From Diphasiastrum complanatum (taxonomy: Eukaryota > Streptophyta > Lycopodiopsida > Lycopodiales > Lycopodiaceae), in NCBI GenBank assembly GCA_029204225.1, contig MU831932.1, positions 1 through 64,000 on the forward strand: a stretch of 64,000 nt of DNA, in the 5' to 3' direction. This document shows, one piece after another, positions 47,741 through 59,939 of the stretch (positions are counted from its first letter, which is position 1; every line of letters begins with the position of its first letter). The position numbers were made by a program, and so were the translations under genes. Under the pieces are notes generated by a model. It saw nothing but the letters and a program-made list of their open reading frames with translations, was not told the DNA's origin and made no database searches.

Positions 47741-48919
47741 GGAATTTATTCACAGGTACATTACGAAGATAATAGGCAGTTTGACTTTGACTGACCACTA
47801 TAAATGCACCACGTGGCACTCGTACGGATTCCGTACAAGACGAGCACAGACAAGCAGAAAAAAAAAGTGCAAAATCTGCCTTTGAAAAAAACACACATTT
47901 TTTGCTTTTTAATTTGTCTAAAAATGGCCATAATATGCATAAGGTATCCATTACGTATTGGGGAATGGTCATTTTAGTGACCCATAATCTGCTCTAAAAT
48001 TATGGAGAGGTTGTTATGCCAAGCCATTTTGAAATACTTATTGAAGTGGGTGCAAAGGTCACTTAAAGTGCAATGGATGACCAAGGAGATACCTATTTGC
48101 GGCTGAAATAAGTTTGTGACCCTTCTAAAATTTTCCTACAACCATTTTATGAGCATAATTTTCTTGTGAAAAAGAGAAACTCAAAATATGCCAATAAAGA
48201 AAGGTGAGATTACTTTCACATTTTAAAAGCCCATATATGTCTCAGGGACTAAGGTTTCTTCTCATATTCTTGGGAATGGGAAGTGAACTTAAAATGACCA
48301 GATTTCTCTTCACGGCCTCCATCTAAATTGCTAGTCAACTCAAAAAAAAATTAGGCATTGAGACCTTTGTAGTATTTAATGCTCTTCAAGAGTATGAAGT
48401 AAACTTCCAAGCAGATACTTTATTGATCATTAGTTATGTTGTGTGTTCATCTATATGCATGAATTGATGCAATAAGCATAGATGGAGATGGATCAATTGT
48501 ATATAACATTCATAATGTCAAGTGAAGGCTGAACTCTTTACCTATGATTTTCAAAATAAAATTTCAAATTAACATTTCGAAAATGATCATAGATTGACCA
48601 TTCCAATTATTCAATTTTATAGCCAAGCTTCTTGGGCTAACACCACTCTGATCATTTAGAGAGAGAATAAAGAAAGAAAGAAAAGAAAAGAGAATAAAGA
48701 AAGAAGGAACGCAAGGTAGATTTTATGTCTTTTGACTATCTAAAATGTACATAAGAGTAGACGTGTATACATCAAGTAAAAGACTTTTTCGTGTGCACGT
48801 GTACCTTGAGAAGACTAAAAACTAAATGAAGAGAGAGAAAAGTAATTGTTAATCTTTTTTGAGTACCTCAATGGTATATAAGACTAGAGGAGTACACAAA
48901 AAGACACGATGACAAGTAT
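47741..48919. other. Non-coding DNA, purine-rich patch
   Basis: No gene recognised. A GAATAAAGAAAGAAAG purine tract lies at 48660-48720. Confidence 0.4.
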
Positions 48920-48924
48920 AGACC

Positions 48925-49324
48925 GCCCTTTAAACCGCCATTGAATTTGGTTTAAAGGGCGTCTCTGTTTTTTCAAAAACTTGTGTGAGTGAATAAAGGG
49001 CGGCCAAAAGCTACCCTTAAACCTTTTTTTTAACTATGTTCATAAAATGTGGCTAAAAAGCTGCCCTTCAAGAAAGTTCATAGAGAGGCCAAAAGCCGCC
49101 CTTTGACTCTTTTTTTCCCTTAAAATTATGCATATAGGGCAGCTAAAAGCCGCCCTTTGACAAAGTTTATAGGGCAACCAAAACAGCCCTTAAAGCAATA
49201 ATTTAAAGGGCAATGTCAAAAAGGCGGCCACCAATGGTTTAAAGGGAGGATACCAAAAACCGCCCTTTAAACTGATCTAGATGGCGGTTTTTGGCCACCC
49301 TTTCTACGTACTTTTCTTGTAGTG
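48925..49324. mobile_element. CACTA (En/Spm-type) transposon terminus with subterminal repeats
   Basis: The right edge is TTTTCTTGTAGTG, the reverse complement of the plant CACTA terminus CACTACAAGAAAA. Inside it, 400 bases hold at least ten copies of AAAGGGCGG/CCGCCCTTT-type motifs in both orientations (for example 48927, 48953, 48998, 49098, 49150, 49226 and 49260), as expected of transposase-binding subterminal repeats. No opposite CACTA end or transposase is found, so it is an orphan end or an element with a lost left terminus. Confidence 0.75.
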
Positions 49325-49325
49325 C

Positions 49326-49329
<4 letters not shown>

Positions 49330-49399
<70 letters not shown>
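49330..49399. repeat. (CT)n microsatellite
   Basis: About 35 uninterrupted CT units, starting six bases beyond the CACTA terminus. Confidence 0.97.
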
Positions 49400-49405
<6 letters not shown>

Positions 49406-49554
49406 GCTTTTGGGCCTTGTTCATCCCTAGTATAGAACACCCTATCAAGAACACGTGGTGGTGGTTTCAAAATTGGTTGGCCTATAGACTCTAACACAAG
49501 CGAGTAGCTAGTCCAATCAATCTTTTTTCTATAGCCAATTTTCCATGAGTAATG

Positions 49555-49604
49555 CTTCTTGGTTTCCAAGGATAGGCTTGAACCTGAGACCAACAAAAGT
49601 TTGG
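49555..49604 (-). mobile_element. 5'-truncated SINE copy with 14-bp target duplications
   Basis: The minus strand shows the B box GGTTCAAGCC (49575-49584) and the family end CCTTGGAAACCAAGAAG but no A box. It is flanked by TTCCATGAGTAATG at 49541-49554 and 49605-49618. It is a ~50-bp remnant of the family at 43649, inserted in the opposite orientation. Confidence 0.72.
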
Positions 49605-49618
49605 TTCCATGAGTAATG

Positions 49619-50055
49619 GAAGAACTTATGTTAACATATATTTTGACTACCTTAACTAAAATACTAGCACTCAACTTTTAATAATTTGGTGGAACTTTCT
49701 CGTGAGCTTGCTAAAGCTTTATTTTTTTGTCCAATGTTCAAAGCAAGGTGCACATGTGCACAAAAAAAAAAAATAATCGAGTGACTAAGAATTGCTTTGC
49801 AGACTGACAATAAAGAAACAAAAGATTGACGATTATTTTTTGCCCTTCGTGTGGTGTACAAAAAACAAAAACAATTGTTTATACCATTCGTAAATTTTTA
49901 TTTGAAGCTAACAACTCTTGGCCACCTTTGTGATGAGATGCATAAGAGTAAAAGAGTGGCCAAAAATCACTCTTATGCCAACATTCAATCATTGTTCAGA
50001 AGACATTTTTGGCCTTTAGACAAATATTTAAATACTATAGTGATTTTTTTATCTA
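49619..50055. other. Non-coding DNA
   Basis: Nothing recognised between the SINE remnant and the copia scrap. Confidence 0.4.
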
Positions 50056-50282
50056 TTGCCCTTAAAAGAAGTTCAAAGTACTCTTTTCTATGATGTATGC
50101 AAGAATGTTAAATGGGATCAAAGGAAAGGCACTTCATCTTTTACTTCATACACTTTCCTTATGTCAATGCTTGATGAACCAAATTGTTATGAAGATGCTT
50201 GTAAGTCAAAAAGTTGGATGAATGCTATGCAAGTGGAGTATGATGCTCTCATGGAGAATCATACTTGGGATCCGCTAAAATA
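50056..50282 (+). mobile_element. Ty1/copia pre-RT linker fragment
   Basis: MSMLDEPNCYEDACKSKSW then MNAMQVEYDALMENHTW is the conserved copia sequence just ahead of the RT. It stops where the RT would begin. No other part of the element is nearby. Confidence 0.8.
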
Positions 50283-51202
50283 GGCTTAAATGTCGCTATA
50301 TGTGTTTGTTGTTGTAGTGAAAATGTATATCAATGGACTCTCATGAAACTTGAGTATTGCCATAACACTACGAATAGGGGAAACCCTAAATTCTCATTTC
50401 CAACGATTGAAATTTTGTCTTTTACTATAAATTTGTCACATTTATGAATTTGTTTATGGCTAAAGAAACATGGCAAAAATTTGTTGTTGTATTCAGACCT
50501 AGACTCGAATGAGCATGGAGACTTATGTGATAATGAAAATGAGTCACTATTTGATGACCCACGTAATCATGAGTCATAAATGTATTTCTGAATATATTTG
50601 TATTGAAAAAAAACAATCATGCGTTTTATGAAAAATAAAAGATGCCAAAAGTCATTTATAGTGTTACTTAAAATACTCGAACTTTATGGTTGTGTCCTAT
50701 TTCAGAATGTCACCTCATGATTCCTCCCTACGACACCTTGAATATACCATAACATCTCAAGAAGATTCCAATGAAACTCTTTAATTTCATGTTATGTAAC
50801 ACATATAAATAGGTGTGGGCCACATAATGACCTATCAAACAACAAAGATGTTGAGAGAATATGGACATTTTCAAAGTTGGTGTGCAATACATTCAACCCA
50901 GTTACTCATTCTATGACTTGAACATACATTTCCTTGATTATGGATATCAACCATTGATTTCTAGTGAAATGTGACCTATTGTGTCAAAAGCAGTCAACAT
51001 GGTACCTAGTAAAATATAATCTCAATAAATATGAGTATGGAATTCCATATATAGTCCAAATGTTTATAATCATTTGTTTTTTATCAAAAAAAATAACCAC
51101 TACATGATAAGAGCAACATGATAATCCAAAAAAAATTTGAATTGCACTTTTGAAGAAAGGTATGACCTATGTCAAGTGCTGAAAACAATAGTTTAGACAC
51201 TG
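50283..51202. other. Non-coding DNA, nothing recognised
   Basis: AT-rich with no credible gene or repeat. Confidence 0.4.
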
Positions 51203-51833
51203 TTAGAACCATAGATGCCCATTCCATTTCGGAACGCATACGGGGCGTTCCAAACGCGTTTCGAAACAGAATGTGACCCAAATAAATTTTGTTTCAAAAA
51301 TGTACATGCAGTAGTTCTTTTCTATTTTTGGCAAACAAAAAATTTTAAATTAGTGATAAATGAAGCCGAACACAAAAGCAATGGCTTGCAAGGTGATTGA
51401 AATGTGGGATCACAAGTTTGCAATTGAATGAGCTCTCCAACACATGTTGCAGGCTCATTGTCAGGTGGGTTCACCAAATGAAAAAAAAATTCCTGATTCA
51501 GAGTTGTCGCCAATGTGAAACATATTTATATTCATGACAACAGTTGATTGGTTGGCGGATTAATGACTGGCCAGTTCACAATCTTTTTTCACATTTGCAG
51601 ATCCGTGAGGCAAATAATTCCTGGAAATCGCGGAATTGCAGGAGTAGGAATTCACAAATTCACAGGCAAGTTCTCAGAGGTGGGATCACAGGGCAGATTC
51701 TGAATTCGCAAATCAGTTTTCATGAGTTTATAGCAGGCTCAAAGATTTTTTTTTAAAAACACACAACTTGTTCCATACATACGAAACGGGACATACCGAA
51801 GCAAAATGCTTGGAATGGGTATCTATGGTTAGG
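51203..51833. mobile_element. Possible non-autonomous TIR element
   Basis: TAGAACCATAGATGCCCATT at the left (about 51205) is inverted as AATGGGTATCTATGGTTA at the right (about 51814-51831), with about 20 matched bases. TTTCGGAACGCATACGGG lies just inside. There is no transposase. The interior has short AATTCGCAAATC-type repeats. Confidence 0.5.
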
Positions 51834-52741
51834 ACTATTTTGATCAGGTATAACCATCAATCCACATCATCAGCGGATCGCGGTTCTGCGAATTGCCAAA
51901 AAAAAAAATTTGCTTCTTGGAAATTTTTTGGACCTGAATTTTTTTACTACTGGGTGTTTTTTTACTACAACTACCTGATGTTTTTTTCATAATTTCATAG
52001 CTTGTAAAAAGGGTAAAACTCACAAAGCTATTCAAGCTATGTTTCAATGTTCTGAATATAGCGAAGGATGAGAAACAGACGCAAGCTTGTCAGGAAGTAG
52101 AGTAAAGTATATATATCATATTATGTATATCAATAAGCTTTACACAATTTGTTATGCTGTAATCTGCAATCTATAATCAATATGGTTTTTTACAGTTTTT
52201 TGTGGTTCAATCGGATCTATTCCAGTTAAGTAGCATTGTATGTAGTTTGGGGTTGTTCAGTACGGCTTAGTAGGGTTTGGCATGGTTCAATGTGCATTTC
52301 ACTGTGTTTCAGTAAAGTTCGGAGCCAAATGTCCGTTCAACAATATTTGTGGAATGTTTCACTCAGATTTATGCAATTAATCAAGATTTCACCTAACTGC
52401 TTGTGGCGGACCTGAACCTACCGGAGACTTGTCTATGGGCAATTAATCTCCAAGCACATTAGCTCATGCCGCTAATGATGTTTTGCAACTGTTAGAAGTT
52501 CGATCTAGATGAAGCTGTAATTTCCAAGAGAATAGCACATGCCACTATCATAGATGTGAGAATCTCTTATATCCTTTAGATGCTAACAGATAACCTGATC
52601 AGGCCAATCATACTTCAATTCTGCATCAGTGCCCACCAAGGTAATTACCAAAGTAAATGGGTTGAAGTCCATGTCGAGTTCTAATCGAAAATGCCTTCAT
52701 TGCCAATTTGCCAGTATCTTCTACAGTAAAACCAATTCCTG
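51834..52741. other. Downstream flank of the glutathione peroxidase gene
   Basis: No further gene. Repeated GGTTCA/GGTTCG-type phrases occur at 52200-52330. It should include the 3' UTR of the minus-strand gene ending at 52742. Confidence 0.4.
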
Positions 52742-53206
52742 CTACAATCTTCCTTGTGTGGTTGACAGCACACTAAGCAATTCCTTTATGTCATCCTGCG
52801 AAATGTAAAGTCAATGTAGAGCAATTTCTGACAACCCAAATTTATGCAATGTCTAAAAGCTTCTTGCACCAAGCATGTCTGCAATAACAATAAAGTCCTG
52901 GAATGCTTTATCTGCAATTGAATGTTTATTGGTGAACAACACATCAAACTGAGACCTGTGAATGACATTCAATGAAACGCAATGTTCTAGATCTTTTCTG
53001 AGATGTTTACCTCAATTTGCAAGGGACTACATGTGGGAACATATCGTGCAACAGGAAGACCATCTTTGTCTACAAGAAACTTTGCAAAATTCCACTTGAT
53101 TTGATCTCCTGGAAAAGTGTCACCTTTCATGATCCTCAAGAACTTGTAAAGCGGTACTGAATTTTGTCCATTGACATTAACCTGCCAATACCTACCTAAT
53201 GGTGGG

Positions 53207-53278
<72 letters not shown>

Positions 53279-55892
53279 TACATGTGCCATTGAATTAAAA
53301 ATACTTTACAGAGGTAACCAAGAAAAACCTTATCACTGAATACAAAATAGCAATAAAACCTACAACGTACACGATGTTTATTGAAAACTGCGAAACCCCC
53401 TGCTGGTAAAGTGAGGCAAAACACATACACCTCCATTGGAGCAACTAAAGATTGCTAGGTATAATGACATCCAATCTAATCATAACACTATCCCTGCAGT
53501 TATAAAATTTAAAGACTACATCTCGCAGTCTAGAGTCTACTTGCTAAATAAAGTGATTCAAACTTCCATAAGCTGCAAACTTAGATAGCAAACAGAACAA
53601 ATTTAAAAATTGTAGTATAAACCTTATTAAAAAGAGGAAATTCGACATGGAACTTTGTTTTTGCGAAAGATTTTATTGTTTCACACATGGCAGGTTCCTG
53701 TTTCCCAAACTGGTTACAGGGAAATGCCAAAATCTCAAACCCTGCATGTCACACACAATGCATTCGATTCATATTCGAATTTCAGCAAACAATTATTAAA
53801 AATTGTATATATTCAAATGCAGAAAGAGCTTAGCACTGGATAGTTGCAGTATAAACTACAACCTTGATCCCTGTAGCTCCTGTAAAGCTGAACCAATTCC
53901 CTGTAATTTTGTACAGTCAATGAACTGCAAACCACCAACATATTAAAGTTCTTAGGTCTTTATCAACAAACGTGGGCAAAAAGAAATTTTTAAAAAATCG
54001 TAAACATTTAACAGGGGGCCCGTTCCGGCCCAGGTTCAGCAGATTACAGGCAAAGAATTTGGTCCTTTCTATCAAATTTTCCTCAATGTATTATCAAAAA
54101 GGAAGATCATGGATGGGGGCAAATTTGGAACGGGCCCTGTGTTAAATCTCCAGCGCTTGGAAAGATCAAGACAGACTGACTGGTTCTGGTGGGTGGGAAC
54201 CTTCTATATGCTTCCAGAGATCAATCAGAAGCAAAGTTCACCAAGAACATTAATTTGCAAGAGTAATAGCATTAAGAAGCAATTGAAACCAAATGACTAC
54301 TATATGTGCATTGAGAACCTCACATAGGACTCATGTAATGTCCTGCCATTAAAGGAAAAAACATGTTAGTTGATGCTGTAGTTTCTAGGCGGAGCTATAG
54401 CCAAGGGCAATCAAATATCCTGCCACACTGTAAAGTAGAATTTGGAAGAGCTTAAGAGTGTGGAAAATTACTCAATAGGAACAGCGTTGAGAGACAGGTA
54501 CAACTGTCGAGGGATAGATATGCAAAATTGAGACAACCATCCAGTGATCATAAAATAGATCAGATTTTAGGACACATCAATTGAAATTTGCAGTTTCAGC
54601 TTCTATTTGATAAATGACAGGTTTGAAAGAAGGAAGATCGCGGCGAGCGGGTGCTTTTGTGTTATTTTATTGGAAAAAAAAAGTCCCGACCCAGTACATT
54701 CCAGAACGTACTGTACGCAACTTACAGTACATTCCGGCCCAAAAGGGTTGGAAAATTTTTTCTAAGCTATATGAGGTTTCAAGCTATACATACCATTGAG
54801 AGGCAACATTGACAACTAGCAGAACTTTTCCTTTGTACTTGCCCAGATCTACATTGTTTCCATCTATGTCCTGCAAAACATCCATATTTACACTTAGATG
54901 TACAAGCTTTATCTACTAAGTGGCTTACTAGGTGCAACCTCGCATGAATTTTCATATTAATAAGAGCACTTGTATTTTAGGCATAAGGTATGGATTATCT
55001 TTAGCAGAGAATGCAAATACAAGGGCTTCAAACTTCAGTACTCAGTAAGCCATGAGAGTTCATAACCTTAGATTACATACGCATAAAGCTCTCATTGCTG
55101 ATAATAATTTTGACATAATTGGTATACCAATTTATTGTAGAGACGATGCCCAAAAATCTTACAGCACATCTTATAATCGCAGTGGGTAAGATTAAGTAAA
55201 GGTTTTGCTCATCCTTTGCGTATGTGAATGGCCTATCTAGAGACATTATTCGTTTGGGTGATTATCCAAGTTACATCCTTCCCTAAAAGGCTCGCCGTAA
55301 CTTCTCAAAACGACCCTCATCACTATGAAAGATCACTAGAAAGATCATTCCCCCATACAAATCATTTTCTAAGGGAATTTATAACAAACAATCAGCTTTG
55401 AAAGAGATCAGGACAATCGACATACATAGAAGCAGCCAGAAGAGGGTCGTTAGAAGGAAAATTAAACGTGTGTTAACTCTTTTATGAAATGCAAAATCAA
55501 GTTTAAGAACATGCGCAATCATTCTAGTGGAAGGTGCATTTTACCTTGACAGAAAACTCATGGATGCTCTTCTCTGGTACAGTGTATGTGGTCAGATCTA
55601 CAAATGTGGACACCTTGCCACAAATTTTTGAAGAAGGCCTATAGAAGTCATCCAAACCAACCCTAAATCCTTGACCCAGATATCCAGATTCAGCAGCTCC
55701 GCTTCTTTGCGAAAGAGACAGCCTCCTAGCGCATCCATAATGTGTTCTGGGAAGAGAAGAGGAGGCAAGGGAGAGAGGGTTGGCCAGGCTAGCTTCCCGG
55801 ATTGTTATTACAGATGCCAAGGAGGAGGAAGAAATGGGGATCAGCGCCATAGCTGAATGAGTGAGAGAAAACGAGTGAAGCTCCATAGTCAT
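52742..55892 (-). CDS. Glutathione peroxidase, plastid-type, six exons
   Basis: Complete minus-strand gene. Exons: 55892-55545, 54870-54794, 53924-53863, 53741-53623, 53181-53011 and 52795-52742. All junctions are GT-AG and total 831 nt (276 codons plus stop). It reduces hydroperoxides; plant enzymes of this type usually use thioredoxin. Residues 1-105 are Ser/Arg-rich and acid-poor, typical of a chloroplast transit peptide. The catalytic fold follows: [13 protein letters not shown], then [11 protein letters not shown] with the peroxidatic Cys, [11 protein letters not shown] with the catalytic Gln, and [14 protein letters not shown] with the Trp. The Cys is followed by Ser rather than the usual Gly. 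The third Cys region reads EPAMCETI. Start: ATG 55890-55892, with two more in-frame ATGs within 42 bases (55886 and 55850). Introns hold a MITE and a CT microsatellite, and the gene appears intact. Confidence 0.92.
53209..53272. repeat. (CT)n microsatellite in glutathione peroxidase intron 4
   Basis: About 32 uninterrupted CT units within the intron between exons 4 and 5, about 28 bases from the acceptor side of exon 5. Confidence 0.95.
54011..54141. mobile_element. PIF/Harbinger-like MITE in glutathione peroxidase intron 2
   Basis: 131 bp with terminal inverted repeats ACAGGGGGCCCGTTCC / GGAACGGGCCCTGT. Direct TTA trinucleotides flank it (54008-54010 and 54142-54144), as expected for Tourist/PIF-type insertions. 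No coding capacity. Confidence 0.7.
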
Positions 55893-55911
55893 TGGGCGTA
55901 CGGCGCAACTC

Positions 55912-55929
55912 CCGTACTGATCAGTACGG
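55912..55929. promoter_or_regulatory. 18-bp perfect palindrome just upstream of glutathione peroxidase
   Basis: CCGTACTGATCAGTACGG is a perfect palindrome 20 bases before the ATG. GGCGTACGGC (55895) and GGCCGTACA (55940) repeat its CCGTAC/GTACGG core. It could be a dimer-binding site or a 5' UTR hairpin. The function is inferred. Confidence 0.5.
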
Positions 55930-56042
55930 AACTATACTGGCCGTACATGAAGTATATGCCTTTAGGTCAAATAGCTTGAGCCTTGATTTTCCTTTTGCTT
56001 TTCAAAGAATTGTGTGCTTGGGCAGGTCATTTTATTATATGA

Positions 56043-56130
56043 CCCAACTGGGTTGGCTCAGCTCAAGTGCCCAAGTTTCTTTGGACTCAAGTTCGAGCCT
56101 CCCCTTGGAAACCAAGATTTTTGCTTGGTT
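56043..56130 (+). mobile_element. SINE-family copy, third in window
   Basis: ACCCAACTGGGTTGGCTCAG opens it like the copy at 43649. The A-box-like TGGCTCAGCTCAAGTG is at 56054, the B box AGTTCGAGCC at 56090-56099, and the ending is CCTTGGAAACCAAG. No clear flanking duplication is seen. Confidence 0.7.
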
Positions 56131-56239
56131 CCAAAAGTGAAAACTGAGCTCGGAGGTAAACCAAATCATCTATATAAATTTTTTTTTGACAAGTTCAAAA
56201 TTCAAAAGTATACTTTCCCTCCAATTTTCTTTCTATCAA

Positions 56240-56368
56240 AAGTCTATATAAGAAGGGCGGCACTATCAAAACCTTCACTTTGCTTCCTTCTTCTCCTCCT
56301 CATCTCCTTCCTCCTCATGCTGGCTACGCCCATCTACGGCTCTCTGATCGGCATAATCACACGGAATG
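56240..56368 (+). promoter_or_regulatory. Candidate core promoter and first exon of an unknown gene
   Basis: CTATATAAG (about 56244-56252) is followed after about 30 bases by a long CT-rich leader (TTCCTTCTTCTCCTCCTC) and an ATG at 56317. The reading MLATPIYGSLIGIITRN reaches a GTATGC donor-like site at 56369. This is the arrangement of a plant TATA/Y-patch promoter. No downstream exon could be assigned with confidence, so the gene is unproven. Confidence 0.35.
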
Positions 56369-56369
56369 G

Positions 56370-57960
56370 TATGCCTTGGTATCTATTGCTTTTCATTTCT
56401 GATAGCATACAAAAGAATTACTTATATGAGTTGTGTGTAGATTATAAACTATGGCATAAGAAGGGCGCTGGATCGCGATCCAGTACCTTCTAAGATAACA
56501 ACTCAATCAATGTATACTTTCCATTTACTTCTAAAGCAAGTATAGGCTGCAAACCGCGATGGACTACTCTTTTGGCAAAGCTTTTTGGATGTTTTTATCC
56601 TCTTACATAAAGTATATGGCAATGTTGTGTTGAATCTACACGCTTATCATGCATGGACAACGCACTTCTGCCTCATGCACTCATATGCATATGATATGGC
56701 TCGATAGTTATGCTTTATAGATCACAAACACACTCGTTGGTGCAGCGATTACATTACTTTCATAACACGATTGATTGAACCATTGTTTATATATCCATGA
56801 GGCACCTTCATCGTTGAAAGGGCAGTGATGCCAGCACTACAGTTTATGTAGGTATATGTCTTCTCAATGATAGTGTTGATGCATCGCTGGTTGACAGTGA
56901 TTACAATCACCACATGATGTATGGTTTATGATATGTGTATCAATGACAAGCAAATGCCATATGTCTCTTGCGTTACAGAGGTTTCCCTACTGCGATATTG
57001 CATCCCGATTCCATTACTGGATGTGAAATACGCTCTATACAGGTATGTGTGTTGAATCTCATCTTCATAAAGAAACCGAGCTGATTAGATATGGTTTTCC
57101 TTTGTTCCCTTTTTGCTAAAAACATAAGCAGAGACTTCATTTCATAAAGCAAATATAGCATGATTGGCAATGCTTTTTATGCTATCATTGTTGTGGCAAA
57201 AACTAGACTCGAAAAACTAATACAGGTAATAATAACCTATGTGTGCCCTTAAGGTACATGGATTTGTACAAGGGATCGCCGCATTTGCAGGGATTGGTAT
57301 GGCATGGATCTGCCCTAATCCTATTACAAGTGTTAGGGTAAAATACTTGGCTAGTTTTAAGCACATACAGGTGATGTAATGTTTCTTAAGACATGATCAA
57401 AATTTTAAAATTTTATGAAACTGTGCGATAGCTGTTGTACGCTTGGAAAGCATGGATATGCTCAAGGGTTTCGAAAATGGTACTGTGCCTATTATGGGTT
57501 CAGATATTGGTATGGCATGGATTTGTCCCATATTTGAGTACCATTCCATGCTATCTTTCGTTTGCTAATCGCAACTTATATAATATAGTTGTTTTTCAAA
57601 TACGTATGCTTTTACTTTATAAATTGATACGGACAAGAACCATAAGACTTATCAGAATGGTGGAATGCCCTGATATGGTAATAATATGGGAAAGCCTATT
57701 GCGAATAATTATGTGCTACATAGGGAAGATTGGACTACATTTTATGATCAAATATTTTAAGCTGTTAAGTTGCTAAACTTATTTTGGACATGGATGACAA
57801 CTGACATTCAGCATTGACACCTAAGAGGAGCTATGTTTCGTTAATCTCTCTCTGTGCATCCTTGTGGTGTAAATTTGACTATCCTTTGGTTGCAAACCTT
57901 TACCTTACGTGGATTCATAGGCTAACAAAGGCTTTTTTTTCATGGTTTAGTCCTCAGATT
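56370..57960. other. Mostly unassigned DNA with a duplicated segment
   Basis: Two related segments (about 57250-57310 and 57450-57525) share CATGGAT-TG-CAAGGG and TTGGTATGGCATGGAT[CT]TG[CT]CC. Several open stretches end in ACAG followed by GT. They may be decayed or real exons of a gene I do not recognise. Confidence 0.35.
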
Positions 57961-57964
57961 GGTT

Positions 57965-58920
57965 TCAGAATGATGTTGATCTTGGTTACAGGGATCTCCT
58001 TCCTCCCGCTAATCAATATGTACAAACTTTGATCTGTTGTATGAAAAGAGTTGTGATGTTGTATAGTTTTATTACTGAAACTGATCGTGCTATCTGTAAT
58101 GCCGCTGGACCAAAGGATAAAGTGCTCTGCATGATTAATCTCTTAGATACCTTACATTGGGTTAAAATTTACATGGATTATGGAAAAAATTGTATTGACC
58201 CTTTGGGAACTGTGAAAAATTTTGCTGCTGATCTAGCCAGTCTTGCTGATAAATATGACGAGGAAGAGAGATATTTTAACCAAAATATAAGAAAGGTCTT
58301 TGCTTGTCTTGAAAAAAAAAATGACTCCTTGTTTGCCTCCTACCATTCCTAATATACCCCTCTCTTCGCACCCTCTTGTTTTCTTAGATGAGTTGGACAA
58401 AAATAGTGCTTCAGAACTTGAAATCTTTTTGCAAGATATCTATAAATGTTTTCGCAAGATATCTGTGACATTGGAGACCAATCTACCTTTGAGTTTTGCC
58501 AAGCTAAAAACTATCAAATTTCCATGGTCCCCAGTCGTACTATTGAGTTCAAATCTGCTTGTACTACTTTCAAACTCTGGAGCTTACCCACTATGTACTT
58601 TCTAGCTCCCATACCCATTGAACTTTGGATTTTACTTGCACATCTAACTGAAAATGAAGTACAAATATGCGAACTTGCCACTCTGAACAAGAATACTTCA
58701 CTTGAGACACCTATCGCCTTCGACAATATCATTTGCAGCTATGTATTAAGCAACAGACATTTCTGATGAAAGTTAATACTCTTATTGGTGCATTTCAAAA
58801 AAATGGCTTTCTAAAAGACAAATTATGTATGATCATAGATAGTTTGCTTACACAAGAAACTTTTTCTGGACTGTCTTTTGATCTGCCTACAAATATTTAC
58901 TCTTCCTTGGTGGGCAGTTA
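57965..58920 (+). pseudogene. Unrecognised coding region with frameshifts
   Basis: A reading of about 320 residues can be followed through three frames. The frame of 58029 carries DRAICNAAGPKDKVLC, DTLHWVKIYMDYGKN and LASLADKYDEEERYF, extending upstream past the ATG. It then shifts at the A-run (58310-58320) to PLVFLDELDKNSASELEIF. It returns near 58450 to FEFCQAKNYQISMVPSR and ELWILLAHLTENEV. The last shift is near 58735 to MKVNTLIGAFQKNGFLKD, with a stop at 58918. Amino-acid composition is protein-like, unlike the flanks. No family is recognised. It could be a retrotransposon or captured gene remnant. Confidence 0.45.
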
Positions 58921-58952
58921 GCTTTCCCTTAGGAAAGAGCTAGCTGCCCCCT
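58911..58952. other. Imperfect hairpin at end of the unrecognised coding region
   Basis: GGGCAGTTAGCTTTCCC is followed by GGAAAGAGCTAGCTGCCC, pairing with two mismatches or bulges around a short loop. It overlaps the stop codon of the reading above. Confidence 0.6.
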
Positions 58953-59811
<859 letters not shown>

Positions 59812-59939
59812 CGAAAGCATGGACCTTGCATCTTGAGAAGTTCAAGGCCAAACTAATATAAGAATGACAACATGCATGATAGATCTAGATGAAGTAAATG
59901 AAATTAGCATTGTAGAGAATAATTATGTGAATATCTCAA

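Noticed and set aside
56370-57240. V-ATPase proteolipid-like exons (IIVVAKTRLE-type strings)
   Set aside because: Resemblance is a few hydrophobic residues. The diagnostic glutamate helix and exon order are not found.
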